This document shows positions 14,535 to 24,030 of a stretch of 64,000 nt of DNA, one piece after another (positions within the stretch are counted from its first letter, which is position 1; each line of letters starts with the position of its first letter). The stretch comes from a virus. The translations under genes and the position numbers were made by a program. The notes beneath the pieces are model-generated. The model was given only the letters and a program-made list of their open reading frames with translations, was not told where the DNA came from and made no database searches. The DNA is taken from positions 1 through 64,000 of the IMG/VR virus record IMGVR_UViG_3300031772_000024, one strand, 5' to 3'.

Positions 14535-17500
14535 TTGTTTCTATCGCCCACACTTGGTGTGGACCGCCTTGGGACCAAAGACACGTACGAGAGCCAGGAG
14601 AGCGAGGCCGAGCGCCTTGTGCGCCCTGCTCCTAAACTGAAGCCCTCGCGTCGTGATAAGCGGCGTGAACTGGTGAAGGAGAAGGACGAGGATCTCGACG
14701 GCGATGACGGGGACGACAAGGATCTCACCCTCAACAAGAAGTACATTGGGGGGAGCGACACTTCGCGCGTCGTCGCGTACCGCTTCTTTATCCGCACGGC
14801 CAAGGATCGGATCAAGGTCATTCGGAAGGAGGACGGCAAGACCGTCCTCGTGTCCGAGAAGACGCTCAAGGAGAAGCCCTCGGAGTACGAGGTCCCCGAA
14901 GAGGGGCTCGAAGATGCTCCGCCCGGCGTCGGCCCCCTCGTCGCCGAGAGAGCGCGCAAGCTCCTCCAGAAGGCGGAGAAGGACGACCGCATCAAGTCCT
15001 ACCTCAAGGACATCGCGAACCCTGAGCGCCTAGGGCAGGTCCCAGGGAAGAAGGAACTCCCGAAGCCCGTTGCCGATGTGCTCGGACTGAAGTCCTTCGG
15101 TGAGGCTCGCGACATCGCCAAGGCGATGGGCGCCGTCCAGGACTGGGACAAGGCGCAAGACAAGGAAAAGGGTAAGGGCAAGGGTAAGGGCAAGAAGATA
15201 CCGCGGGACGAAGAGCCCGAGGAGCCTGCGAAGCCGGCAGCAAAGGCTCCCAAGGTCGAGCAGCCTGAGGGAGCGGAAGAGCAGCCCAAGGCCAAAGCAC
15301 CCCCTGCAAAGGAGCCCGAGGAGGAGAGCCCGAAGGAGGCCCCCGAGGGCGAGGCGCCGAAGAAGGAGAAGTCCAAGGGTAAAAAGCCCTCGAAGCCCAA
15401 GGTCGACACCGACGAGGTCGATAAGGGCTGGGACTCCGCGGAGGAAGCTGCTCCTCGGACGCAGTTCCTCAACGAGCACGAGGAGGATTTCCACGACTTC
15501 CTTCGGGCGTTGCCCACGGGGTCAGAGGGCGACGGCGGACAGCCGCTCGTCCTCGACGACCACACGAAGAAGCTCGTCACCTTCGACCAGGTGTCGCCCG
15601 CGCAGGCGAAGAGGGTTTTCGAGCGCTTCAAGGCGAACATCGACGCACAGACGAACGCCAAGGCGCTGCGGGATGCGCTCCCGAACGATCGTCTGCGGCA
15701 TGATCTCTACAAGGCATTCGTCGAAGGGGACAAGAAGAACCCTTTCTCCAAGGCCATTGCAGAAGCCACCACGAAGACCAGAGACCTCGGTGAGCAGTTC
15801 AACGAAGAGGACGCGCGCATCGACCGCGTCCTCCCCCAACTGAAGGGCAAGCTCCCCAAAGGTATCGAGACGCTGGCACAGCTTCGCGCGGCGGTGAACG
15901 GGGACAAGTCCCTCTTCGAGATGGACAAGGACCGAACGGCTTTACGTGAGGACATTGCCAAGCAGCAGAGCGATGAGGGCGTCAAAGCTCTCCTTCAGGA
16001 CTTGTCGAACCCCTCCTCGAACGCAGCGGCGGCGCTCAAGGACAGGAAGCTCGATGATCCGGTCGTATCGAAGGACCCCGAGGGCAAGGAGATCAATGCC
16101 TTCCCGGGCTTAAAGCTCCCCGAGGGCACGACGATCGGCGACGTGGTCGAGGCCGCCAAGAAGCTGCACCCCGAGATCAAGCCGCTAAAGCGACGCCCCT
16201 TCACCAAGAAGGATGTCGCTGCCGAGTACCATCGCATCTTCAGTGTCACACCGTCCTACAAGATGGACCCCGAGACCCTCGCGGCGCTCGCCTCGTTCGA
16301 GGAGCTGCACCCTGATGATATCGGCCCAGCCTACGAAGCCTTCCTGAATGCCAAGAGTGCCAAGGGGACGCTATCGGACGATCTCTCGGTCGGGTCGAAG
16401 TTCTACGAGACGGACCCCGCCAAGGTCCGCCCGCCTGCGAAGTGGGTAGTGAAGGGGAAGGAAGTCCCGTTCGAGAAGCTCTCCCCGGAGCAACAGTCCC
16501 ACGCGATGGCGGAGCATCGCGTCCAGACCGTGGCTTTGAGCCATGCAATGCGCGCGCGTGCAAGCACGACCCTGAAGAAGATGGGCGCGCCGGAGGGGCT
16601 CGTGTCCGCCGTCACGCCCAGGTTGTTCGCCAACCCCAAGACGACGGATTGGGACGCGGTGAAGTTGGAGGCGGATACCAGGTTCCGCACGGCCTTGGAA
16701 GAACCCCAAGAGCGGATGCCGGACGTCAAGATGCGGAAGCTCTTGGACACCCTCAAGGATGCACCCGCCGCGAGGCGTCTTGCGGTATCGCAGCTTCAAG
16801 CGGCCGACTACCAGAAGGCCCTTGCCGATATCGACAAGGAGAGCTTGGACGAGCACACCAGCTCCCCGGACGATATTGCCAAAACAATAGCTCGGGTGTG
16901 TGAGGACGTACGTGGCAGGTCCAAGGATTACGGACCGGATGCCCTCCAGGATACCCCCATGCTCGTCCGAGGGCGGGTCTTAGAGAAGCTTGACGCGGTG
17001 AACCCGGAGAAGGCAGCGCAGGTCCGGGAAGCCCTCAAAAGCCACCTGGAAGACGACCATTCGCAGGCGATGAAGCAGTACGAGGCGATGAAGGCCCAGC
17101 ACGAGAAGTCGAGCAACCCGTACCGCTCGGCCCCCCTGCCGGACGAGCCGCGCCCGCCTATTGGGTCAGGCAGCACGGCTTCGGGGACCACGATGATGAA
17201 CGAGTTCCGCAAGCGACTTGCAGGCAAATCCTTTTATCCGAAGGGTCGTTCGATGGAGTCCATCAACAAAGCTGCGATCTACCATGGCGTCGAGCCCTAC
17301 CCGGCTGGGCATGAGGGCTTCGCCCCCTCTCAGGGGTGGACACAGGCGCAACAGCGCGACCTCGGCGAGAAGGACTTCGAAGGTATCGTGGCCTCGGCCA
17401 AGAAATGGCTGAAGACCCCATTCCTATCGGCCTCCGTCGAAGGGCTGCCTACAAGGGACATTGCTCGGGCAGCCCTCGACCTGGCCCTCAAGACGTTCGG

Positions 17501-18038
17501 GGGAGGGCGCTACGACGCATCACTATCGCCCCCAGCCTACGAGGTTGTCCTGAGCCGTATTGCTGGACGCGCAGGAACCGCAAGTTCCTCAACTTCTCCT
17601 TATGGGAGTACGACGTTCGAGGAGATCGCACACATGAAGGCCGCCACGCAGATCCGTTCCTACGCCGCGAAGATCGCTTCCACGCATCCGGAAATCGCCT
17701 ACGACCTGATCGATCTCTCCACCAAGCTCGCAGCGGAGGAGAAGGACGAGAAGGAGCAGGCGGACAAGAAGGACGACAAGAAGGACGACAAGAAGGATGA
17801 CAAGGGAGGCAAGCCGGCCTTCCCGGGCGCTGCTCCGCCCTTCGGTAAGAAGGATGCTCAGGATCAGGGTCAGCAGGATCAGGGTCAGCAGGATCAGGGT
17901 CAGAAGGGTCAGGAGCAGCAAAAGCAGGCTTCCGCGTACAACACCCTTCGCGCAGCCGTCATCCGCACGGCGGCCACGAACCCGGCTCTTCGTCAGTATT
18001 TCTACCCCGTGCTTCAGGTCATCAAGCAACTCGGGTGA
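14535..18038 (+). CDS. Large charged virion/head-assembly protein
   Basis: About 1167 aa if TTG 14535 is used; GTG 14559 is an alternative and neither has a clear ribosome site. The protein is dominated by charged, low-complexity stretches: a Lys/Glu/Pro region at about residues 205-300 and Asp/Lys repeats (KKDDKKDDKKDD) near 1080. Then come Gln/Asp repeats (three 15-nt units at 17862-17906) and a structured-looking end, IRTAATNPALRQYFYPVLQ. It lies immediately upstream of the head genes. It could be an internal head protein or a fused portal-type protein, but no portal motif was seen. Confidence 0.75.
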   Translation: MFLSPTLGVDRLGTKDTYESQESEAERLVRPAPKLKPSRRDKRRELVKEKDEDLDGDDGDDKDLTLNKKYIGGSDTSRVVAYRFFIRTAKDRIKVIRKEDGKTVLVSEKTLKEKPSEYEVPEEGLEDAPPGVGPLVAERARKLLQKAEKDDRIKSYLKDIANPERLGQVPGKKELPKPVADVLGLKSFGEARDIAKAMGAVQDWDKAQDKEKGKGKGKGKKIPRDEEPEEPAKPAAKAPKVEQPEGAEEQPKAKAPPAKEPEEESPKEAPEGEAPKKEKSKGKKPSKPKVDTDEVDKGWDSAEEAAPRTQFLNEHEEDFHDFLRALPTGSEGDGGQPLVLDDHTKKLVTFDQVSPAQAKRVFERFKANIDAQTNAKALRDALPNDRLRHDLYKAFVEGDKKNPFSKAIAEATTKTRDLGEQFNEEDARIDRVLPQLKGKLPKGIETLAQLRAAVNGDKSLFEMDKDRTALREDIAKQQSDEGVKALLQDLSNPSSNAAAALKDRKLDDPVVSKDPEGKEINAFPGLKLPEGTTIGDVVEAAKKLHPEIKPLKRRPFTKKDVAAEYHRIFSVTPSYKMDPETLAALASFEELHPDDIGPAYEAFLNAKSAKGTLSDDLSVGSKFYETDPAKVRPPAKWVVKGKEVPFEKLSPEQQSHAMAEHRVQTVALSHAMRARASTTLKKMGAPEGLVSAVTPRLFANPKTTDWDAVKLEADTRFRTALEEPQERMPDVKMRKLLDTLKDAPAARRLAVSQLQAADYQKALADIDKESLDEHTSSPDDIAKTIARVCEDVRGRSKDYGPDALQDTPMLVRGRVLEKLDAVNPEKAAQVREALKSHLEDDHSQAMKQYEAMKAQHEKSSNPYRSAPLPDEPRPPIGSGSTASGTTMMNEFRKRLAGKSFYPKGRSMESINKAAIYHGVEPYPAGHEGFAPSQGWTQAQQRDLGEKDFEGIVASAKKWLKTPFLSASVEGLPTRDIARAALDLALKTFGGGRYDASLSPPAYEVVLSRIAGRAGTASSSTSPYGSTTFEEIAHMKAATQIRSYAAKIASTHPEIAYDLIDLSTKLAAEEKDEKEQADKKDDKKDDKKDDKGGKPAFPGAAPPFGKKDAQDQGQQDQGQQDQGQKGQEQQKQASAYNTLRAAVIRTAATNPALRQYFYPVLQVIKQLG

Positions 18039-18090
18039 GACATACCTGTCTCTGATCCCACAGGCACAACACTAAGCCCAGGAGACGACG

Positions 18091-18480
18091 ATGAAGTTCA
18101 AGTTTGCGGCCGAAGAGGCCAACCGGACGCTTTCCCGTCTGGACAAGTTGGCGGCGGACATCCAGGCGAACTACAAGGCGTGGGGTATGCCTTTCGAGGA
18201 CGCCCGCAACTTCGTGAACGCCCTCGACAAGACAGCAGACGAGGTCGAAGTCGCGTCCTTCGGCGAGAAGTCGTTCGAAGAGCGCCAGGCCGAGACCATC
18301 ACGAAGATGGCGAAGGTCATCGGACGTGACGCCGACGAGTCGTACATGGATACGTTCAACTCGCCCACCAGGCCGTTGCAGACGGACGGAGACGAGCCGT
18401 ACATGAAGGCTTACGCCGACGATCAGTCCATGGCCGTTCAGTCGGGCAAGTCCACGACGGGCCGTCCTCTCGCTCCCTGA
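18091..18480 (+). CDS. Small head-region protein
   Basis: 129 aa from ATG 18091 (GGAGACGACG upstream). N-terminus MKFKFAAEEANRTLSRLDKL is amphipathic and helical. The C-terminus is disordered and polar (FNSPTRPLQTDGDEPYMKAY). It lies between the large charged protein and a hairpin, in the head module. Probably virion-associated; the specific role is unknown. Confidence 0.7.
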   Translation: MKFKFAAEEANRTLSRLDKLAADIQANYKAWGMPFEDARNFVNALDKTADEVEVASFGEKSFEERQAETITKMAKVIGRDADESYMDTFNSPTRPLQTDGDEPYMKAYADDQSMAVQSGKSTTGRPLAP

Positions 18481-18485
18481 ACTGT

Positions 18486-18510
18486 CCTCTCAACTGTTCT
18501 TGTTGAGAGG
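18486..18510 (+). terminator. Hairpin between head genes
   Basis: CCTCTCAAC (18486-18494) pairs perfectly with GTTGAGAGG (18502-18510) around a 7-nt loop. There is no T-run after it, so it may be a Rho-dependent or attenuating structure, or a processing site, rather than a strong terminator. Confidence 0.5.
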
Positions 18511-18536
18511 TACCCCCGCTCGACAGTGGAGGTAAC

Positions 18537-19253
18537 GTGGGGACCGACTATCAGGCGTTGGCGAGGGACTTCAAGATCGGAGACGTTGTCCACAGGGCGT
18601 TCCCCACGTGGGTCGCAATGTCTCCGTTCGTAGGCCGTATCACGTCAGTGTTCCCAGGCATTGGGTGCTGTGACGTGCAGTGGCCCTACGGAAACGAGCG
18701 CGTCCCGGTGGATGAGATCGTTCGATCAAATCCGGGCTTCCTGCCCTACCTCCCTCCGACACTCGATCAGTCGTTTCAGACGCTCGAAGTGTTGAAGGCT
18801 AGGCAGGCAGCGACTTCGGTTTGGCGCACGACGAGCCTCCCGCAAGGCTTTCATCTCGACATGGCGAGGCTCTGGGCACGGCAGGCGTCGGAGGTTGCGG
18901 CCTACGACGAGCTTTGGCGCCGCTATGCCAACGTCGCAGCGGACGACGCGATTCGTGACGAGGTCGACAAGTTCTACACGGTCGGGCGCAACCTCCCGAT
19001 CGTGCTCATCCAGGCTGCCGCCCGGACGAAGTCCGCGGCTTACTGGGTTGCACAGAACCGTCAGTACCGCGCGACGAAGGAAGAGTTCTCGGCGCGTAAG
19101 CCTGGCTGCCCTCGGTGTTCGACCACCATGCGGCGGACGACCTACAAGATGAAGGAAGGCGCGAAGCATCGGCTATTCGGCTGCCCTCGATGCCTCTTCC
19201 TCATCAAAACCAACGACCTGTTGGCCCCTGACGGCGCTGCCGTCGAGTGGTGA
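18537..19253 (+). CDS. Phage protein with C-terminal zinc ribbon
   Basis: 238 aa from GTG 18537 (GGAGGTAAC upstream). The N-terminal about 70 residues look like a small beta barrel (FKIGDVVHRAF, VGRITSVFPGIGCCDVQW). The middle is helical. The C-terminus is a zinc ribbon, CPRCSTTMRRTTYK then FGCPRCLFLI. The order is conserved with the following short gene and the protease gene in one operon. Function unknown; structural or assembly role likely from context. Confidence 0.75.
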   Translation: MGTDYQALARDFKIGDVVHRAFPTWVAMSPFVGRITSVFPGIGCCDVQWPYGNERVPVDEIVRSNPGFLPYLPPTLDQSFQTLEVLKARQAATSVWRTTSLPQGFHLDMARLWARQASEVAAYDELWRRYANVAADDAIRDEVDKFYTVGRNLPIVLIQAAARTKSAAYWVAQNRQYRATKEEFSARKPGCPRCSTTMRRTTYKMKEGAKHRLFGCPRCLFLIKTNDLLAPDGAAVEW

Positions 19254-19263
19254 GGAGAACGGG

Positions 19264-19470
19264 ATGGCATTCGTAAAGCACGGGGCTGCTGTGCCCGCGA
19301 AGATGGTCGATATGGCATCCCTGATCAACTCGATCGGTCCTGGGTCCCGGGTGAAGCTCGGGGCCAGGGCGGGGACGGTCAGTAGCGTGTCGGGCACGAA
19401 GGCGTCGCTTGTCTTCGATGAGGACCAGGCCGAAGTCGAGGCGTCTCTGTCCTCGCTGACAAGGATCTGA
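19264..19470 (+). CDS. Small SH3-like beta protein
   Basis: 68 aa from ATG 19264 (GAGGAGAACGG upstream). Residues 25-68 (GSRVKLGARAGTVSSVSGTK, then a strand with acidic residues) have the rhythm of a KOW/SH3-like barrel. The stop is one base from the next start, so it is translationally linked to the protease gene. No specific function. Confidence 0.65.
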   Translation: MAFVKHGAAVPAKMVDMASLINSIGPGSRVKLGARAGTVSSVSGTKASLVFDEDQAEVEASLSSLTRI

Positions 19471-19471
19471 G

Positions 19472-22400
19472 ATGGCGTTCCTCAAGTTCGCAAACGCAAA
19501 GGTATCACACTCGGACGTGACGTTCTCCGGGTGGGAGGACTTGCACGCGAAGAGTGGACACAAGTCGAAGCAGGCGTCCTCGAAGGTTGTATTCAAGGAC
19601 TACGATCCGAAGGACTACCTCCTCACGCACTGCTCGATCGTCGCCTCTGTCGATACGGAGGACGGCCCCGGCCCTCTAGGCAAGCACCTGGTGGATGGCT
19701 TCCAGGTCGATCGCCAGTTCTCGGACTACTACGTCACGAGCAACACGATCCCCTGGGTCAACAACAACAACGATGCGTTCGAGCGAAGGATTCTCCTCGC
19801 GACGTACCGCACGTTCGTGGGTTCGTACAACTACGTCGAGCACCTTCAGATCCCGGCCCTCTCGAAGGGCAAGATCATCGACGCAGCGGCCAGGGACATC
19901 GGCGACTCGATCTACGTAGACATCCTGGTCGCTACAGAGCGCAAGCACCGTCCCCTCATCGCGGCCATAACGAGCGGTCAGCTTCAGACGCTCAGCATGG
20001 GCTGCTCAGTGTCCTATACGACCTGCACCAAGTGCGGCAACGTCGCGCTCGACGAGTCCCAGCTATGCGCGCACATTCGGTACTTCAAGGGCAGCGAGTT
20101 CTACGACGACTTCGGCAAGAAGCGGAAGATCGCCGAGCTTTGCTTCCCGGCGGGTACACGGATAACAAGTGGGGATGGGCGCCCTGTCGCAATTGACGAC
20201 CTCCAGATTGGTGACTCTGTATTCACGCACTTAGGTCGCCGCCGGGAGGTTACTGAAAAGTTTGAACGTCACTACGAAGGAGACGTTGTTACACTCTCGG
20301 TCGTTGGCCACCCGTATACGACCTTCAAGTCTACCCCTGGGCATCCTTATTATGTATTGAGCCCTCGTGATACCTGTGCTTGCGGGTGTGGTGCCTCTCT
20401 CACTACAAGGAAGACTTTCTCACACCAAGAGTATCTCCGATCCTATGCCCCTGGGCATAACCCCACGGTTCAGGGCATTCATACGCTAAAGCCACAGGCT
20501 TTCAATTTTAGGGATGCCAAGGATATTAGGGTCGGTGATCAACTTCTCCTGCCCATCCCTACCGAGGTTCGACAACCAGTCGATGTGGATACGGATCGAG
20601 CCTACCTTCTAGGTTGGTTCCTCGCAGAGGGTAGTTTTGAGAAAGTGCAGGGGAAACATACGAAAGTGTGTTTTACCCTCAATGCGGAAGATGAGAAAGA
20701 GGTCGCAACAACAATATCGAACCTTCTTGCCAAGTGCTTCCCCCCTGAGACTCCGCATCGTCGTCTGTCTAGTACCCCTGGTAAGTCGCTGATCCGTCAA
20801 GGCATCGAGTCCCTGACAAATATCACGGATAAGATCCTAAAGGCTTTAGCGGCTGGAGAGGTTCTGTCTTCTGATGTGAGGGGTGCCACCAAGGAAACTA
20901 TCAGCGTTATTCTCAATAGGTACAAGGCTAAGGGTCTGGTCAGTTCTAGGCCCTTGCGTGCAGGAGAGCGTGCTGAGATCCGCGGACGTGCCCGTTCGAG
21001 GGCTTGTGTCTGGACGTGGGTAGGAAACGAAGCACCTGTATCACTTCTCAGTGATCGACAAGGTAAAGACCATTGGCGGACACACCCCCTTGCAAACGAA
21101 ACAGAGATGATGCCTCGCATTTATCTCTACCCTCGTTTGGAAGGTGGTGAGAAACTGACGGTCGTTTACCGGAACGACCGCGCCGCAGCATGGTTCCTAA
21201 ACCACGCGGGGGAATACGCTGGGAGCAAGCATCTATCCAGTGACGCAGTCCTATGGCCTAAACCGTTGCAAACCGAGTTACTAAGAGGCTACTTCCACGG
21301 GGACGGTAGTGCTGATAAGTTCGGTCGGCATAGTGTGTCGTCCGTGTCTGACGCGCTCATCACCCAGATGCAGTTGGTTGCGACACGCTGTGGTTTCTGG
21401 ACTAGACGCCAGATCATCTTCGAGGGGAAGGCCACCTCCATCGAAGCCATGGTTGCGAATGGTGAACCTCTCGTCGTTGGGTATGATGGATGTCGGCCCC
21501 GGCATGAACTGCATTTGCAACCTTCGAATGAAGCCACCGAGACATTTGCATTCGAGAAGGCCACTTCTCATGTAAGGGGGCTCGAACCTAAGTGGCGTCA
21601 ACATGACGGTTACCTTCTATACAGGGTAAGTCGTGTTGGCCTCGAACACTTCTCAGGCCCTGTCTACAATATATCTGTCGATGAGGACGAGTCCTATCTA
21701 GTCAACGGGCTCGCAGTTCATAACTGCGGGCACCACTCGGATCCCGAGAGCGTCAAGTTCATCGAGGCATCGTGGGTTGCCAACCCTGCCTTCCGTGGCG
21801 CCGTCCTGCGAAGCATCCTCTCGCAGGAGGAGACCGAGAAGGTTGCGGGGCTGATCCATTCCGGACTCAATGCCTCCGGCCCTCAGATCGATCACACGCT
21901 CGTGCAGAAGGCGGCCAGTGCAGCGGCCTTCAGCGTCGCTTCCGCGGAGTGGTCCCGTAAGGGCGAAGGCCAGTTCGACTTCGGCGACCTCGGCGGGCAG
22001 GGCGGCGGCGGGCAGGGCGGCGGTGACTCCAAGAAGGACGACACCAAGAAGGACGACCCGCTCGAAAAGCTCGTCGGTGATCTCGCGGACAACATCCGTG
22101 AGCGTGCCCTGAAGAAGATCCGCGAGGAGATGGGCAAGGACGAGGCGAAGAAGGTCGACAACCTCGACCTCAACTCTCAGAACGAGAGCCTCATCAAGTC
22201 TGCCATGGCCTACCCGGCTTGGCGTGGGATTGCCCGGTCTGTCCTCAAGATCGCAGGTTCCCCGAAGGCAGCACGTCAGATTCTTCTTGGCCTCATGCTT
22301 CACCGCACCGGTGGTTGGCAGGCCGTGGAGAAGGCAAAACTCTCTGGCCATGAGATCCTGGCCGTATCGAGGATCTTGGATCTTGCCATGCGCAAGACCG

Positions 22401-22576
22401 CAATGGCCGGTGAGGGTCGTCTCTACAGGACTGTAGTTGCGAGCAGAGGGGTTCGGTCTCATCCCTCGGAAACCAAGTACCTGGATACCTGTCGTCAGGC
22501 CATGGGAAGGGACATCACGGACCATGAGAAAAGGTTCCTGATCGCAAAGGGACGACTATTCTCGATGGGTTTGTGA
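19472..22576 (+). CDS. Prohead-protease-like protein, interrupted by an intein
   Basis: 1034 aa precursor from ATG 19472; after splicing, 506 aa. The N-terminal extein resembles caudoviral maturation proteases of the assemblin-like fold. A His in LLTHCSIVASVD (H53) and a Ser in QTLSMGCSVSY (S175) are the candidate catalytic pair, in the same relative order as in that family. A zinc-knuckle region follows (CTKCGN, CAH), and the intein sits between AEL and CGHH. The C-terminal extein has acidic and Gly-rich linkers and helices, consistent with a fused scaffold. The gene is placed upstream of scaffold and major capsid genes, the usual order. The protease identity is inferred and moderately confident; the intein is clear. 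Confidence 0.72.
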   Translation: MAFLKFANAKVSHSDVTFSGWEDLHAKSGHKSKQASSKVVFKDYDPKDYLLTHCSIVASVDTEDGPGPLGKHLVDGFQVDRQFSDYYVTSNTIPWVNNNNDAFERRILLATYRTFVGSYNYVEHLQIPALSKGKIIDAAARDIGDSIYVDILVATERKHRPLIAAITSGQLQTLSMGCSVSYTTCTKCGNVALDESQLCAHIRYFKGSEFYDDFGKKRKIAELCFPAGTRITSGDGRPVAIDDLQIGDSVFTHLGRRREVTEKFERHYEGDVVTLSVVGHPYTTFKSTPGHPYYVLSPRDTCACGCGASLTTRKTFSHQEYLRSYAPGHNPTVQGIHTLKPQAFNFRDAKDIRVGDQLLLPIPTEVRQPVDVDTDRAYLLGWFLAEGSFEKVQGKHTKVCFTLNAEDEKEVATTISNLLAKCFPPETPHRRLSSTPGKSLIRQGIESLTNITDKILKALAAGEVLSSDVRGATKETISVILNRYKAKGLVSSRPLRAGERAEIRGRARSRACVWTWVGNEAPVSLLSDRQGKDHWRTHPLANETEMMPRIYLYPRLEGGEKLTVVYRNDRAAAWFLNHAGEYAGSKHLSSDAVLWPKPLQTELLRGYFHGDGSADKFGRHSVSSVSDALITQMQLVATRCGFWTRRQIIFEGKATSIEAMVANGEPLVVGYDGCRPRHELHLQPSNEATETFAFEKATSHVRGLEPKWRQHDGYLLYRVSRVGLEHFSGPVYNISVDEDESYLVNGLAVHNCGHHSDPESVKFIEASWVANPAFRGAVLRSILSQEETEKVAGLIHSGLNASGPQIDHTLVQKAASAAAFSVASAEWSRKGEGQFDFGDLGGQGGGGQGGGDSKKDDTKKDDPLEKLVGDLADNIRERALKKIREEMGKDEAKKVDNLDLNSQNESLIKSAMAYPAWRGIARSVLKIAGSPKAARQILLGLMLHRTGGWQAVEKAKLSGHEILAVSRILDLAMRKTAMAGEGRLYRTVVASRGVRSHPSETKYLDTCRQAMGRDITDHEKRFLIAKGRLFSMGL
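20141..21724 (+). mobile_element. Intein with LAGLIDADG endonuclease (528 aa)
   Basis: It starts with Cys in CFPAGTRI and ends VHN followed by Cys+1, giving the standard C1...HN/C splice residues. The N-terminal splicing block includes STPGHPYYV (block-B-like TxxH). The endonuclease motifs are LLGWFLAEGSF and LLRGYFHGDGSA. The C-terminal block is GPVYNISVDEDESYLVNGLAVHN (read in pieces around 21655-21724). The DNA here has visibly more A/T at third codon positions than the flanking extein, pointing to recent acquisition. Confidence 0.93.
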
Positions 22577-22622
22577 CGATTGTTTCTATAACGATTCAGA
22601 TGCGAGGAAAGGACCCCGGAAA

Positions 22623-23921
22623 ATGCGCGTGCGCACCACTTGGAACGAGGAGGCCATCGCAAAGCGAGCCTCAATGGGCAAGCAAGCCGATCCGTACCTC
22701 ATGAACCAGGACCATGTGAAGGTTCAACCGAAGGTTGATGCCTACGCGAATGGGGACCCCTCTTCCTGGGCTGAGGACGTGAACGAAGAGAACCGCTGGG
22801 AGGCTGAGTATTCTGGCGGGCAAACATCCCGGAACGAAATCGGGATGCCGGAGCTTCGCAAGGAGACCTTCAACCACCCCGAGAAGACTGCGGCCATGGA
22901 TGAGGCATTCCTGATGAAGAAGGCCGATCTCGCGACGCGCGTCGCTCGGATCATGCTCGGCAAGACGGCGGCGGATGGCGCGGTCGAGGATCAAGCCCTC
23001 GCGCTCATGTACGTCCCGGACACCTCGCTCATCGAGACGTTCACGCGTCTCGCGTCCGAGCAGGGCGAGCAGCAGGAGCAGCAGCAGTCCCAGAGCCAGG
23101 AAGAGGAGCAGCAGCAGAAGCAGGCTGCCGCCAAGAAGGCTCAGGACGAGCAGCAGGCTCAGGGGCAGGAGCAGGCTCAGGGGCAGGCTCAGGAGCAGCA
23201 GAAGAAGCAAGCGGCCCAGGAATGCATCGCTCGGCTTCAGCGTGCCGTGCAGGCGGGTGACCTCACGCAGGTCAACGCGGCTGTTCAGCAGTTGATCGCT
23301 CAGCAGCAGATGCCGCAGCAGGCCGGACAGCAGATGACCCAGCAGAGCCAGGACCAGATCCAGGCGGCGGTCATGGGCATGGTCCAGCAGGCGCTTCAGC
23401 AGGGTCAGCAGGGTCAGCAGCAGATGCCCCAGCAGGGTCAGCAGCAGATGCCTCAGCAGGGTCAGCAGCAGATGCCCCAGCAGGGTCAGCAGCAGATGCC
23501 CCAGCAGGGCCAGCAGATGATGCAACAGGGTCAGATGACGGACGATCTCCTTCTCGACGAGATGCTCGGTGGCCAAGGCCAGATGGGCGTCAACGAGATG
23601 GACATCGAGCTGGAATCCCCCTCGATGGATGTTGGTGAAGTCGACCTCGGCCCCGAGGACGAAGTTCTCCGCAGCCTCTTCGCCAACGGCGAAGCGCAGG
23701 ATGCCCAGCAGGCGCAGCAGGCCGAGCAGGGGAAGCAGGCGGCCTTCGTCAGCCGTACCGCCGCAACGCGTACGGTCGGCACCCGTCCCACGGTCGGCAT
23801 CTCTCGTATCGGCGGGTCCGTCGGTATGCAGGGTTCCGCACCCCCCGTTCAAGAGGTCGAGAAGCTCGCGGCCCTCTGGACTTCAGCCCCGGATGTCAAA
23901 GACGTCTTCGGGATGAGGTGA
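22623..23921 (+). CDS. Gln-rich scaffold-like head protein
   Basis: 432 aa from ATG 22623 (GAGGAAAGGA upstream). Residues about 145-310 are extremely Gln-rich, with near-identical QQGQQQMP units encoded by a 24-nt tandem repeat. The N-terminus and C-terminus are ordinary; the C-terminus ends APDVKDVFGMR. Its position between a protease and capsid genes, with low-complexity coiled character, suits a scaffold or internal core protein that is cleaved during maturation. There is no sequence proof of that role. Confidence 0.75.
   Translation: MRVRTTWNEEAIAKRASMGKQADPYLMNQDHVKVQPKVDAYANGDPSSWAEDVNEENRWEAEYSGGQTSRNEIGMPELRKETFNHPEKTAAMDEAFLMKKADLATRVARIMLGKTAADGAVEDQALALMYVPDTSLIETFTRLASEQGEQQEQQQSQSQEEEQQQKQAAAKKAQDEQQAQGQEQAQGQAQEQQKKQAAQECIARLQRAVQAGDLTQVNAAVQQLIAQQQMPQQAGQQMTQQSQDQIQAAVMGMVQQALQQGQQGQQQMPQQGQQQMPQQGQQQMPQQGQQQMPQQGQQMMQQGQMTDDLLLDEMLGGQGQMGVNEMDIELESPSMDVGEVDLGPEDEVLRSLFANGEAQDAQQAQQAEQGKQAAFVSRTAATRTVGTRPTVGISRIGGSVGMQGSAPPVQEVEKLAALWTSAPDVKDVFGMR
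23398..23520 (+). repeat. 24-nt tandem repeat in the Gln-rich gene
   Basis: Four to five near-identical 24-nt units encoding QQGQQQMP run in frame within the scaffold-like gene. Single-base differences between units (CCC/CCT) show recent duplication. Copy number is likely to vary between relatives. Confidence 0.85.
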
Positions 23922-23927
23922 AGTTCC

Positions 23928-23956
23928 GGAGAGGGCGTCCTAGTGGCCCCCTCTCC
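23928..23956 (+). terminator. Hairpin after the Gln-rich gene
   Basis: GGAGAGGG (23928-23935) pairs with CCCTCTCC (23949-23956) around a 13-nt loop. AAAAA follows on this strand, so the T-run lies on the opposite strand. It is a probable transcription attenuator before the highly expressed capsid genes. Confidence 0.5.
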
Positions 23957-24030
23957 AAAAACCAACGCCTGGATTGGCGCCGAGATCGAATGTGTATTGG
24001 TAAGCACCCCAGCATTTAAGGAGACTGAAC

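Noticed and set aside
23398-23520. Direct repeats considered as a CRISPR array
   Set aside because: Units are contiguous 24-mers in frame with no spacers; a coding tandem repeat.
22671-23852. Leu-rich minus-strand frame opposite the Gln-rich gene
   Set aside because: Leu comes from antisense of CAG repeats; it is a mirror of the plus-strand low-complexity sequence.
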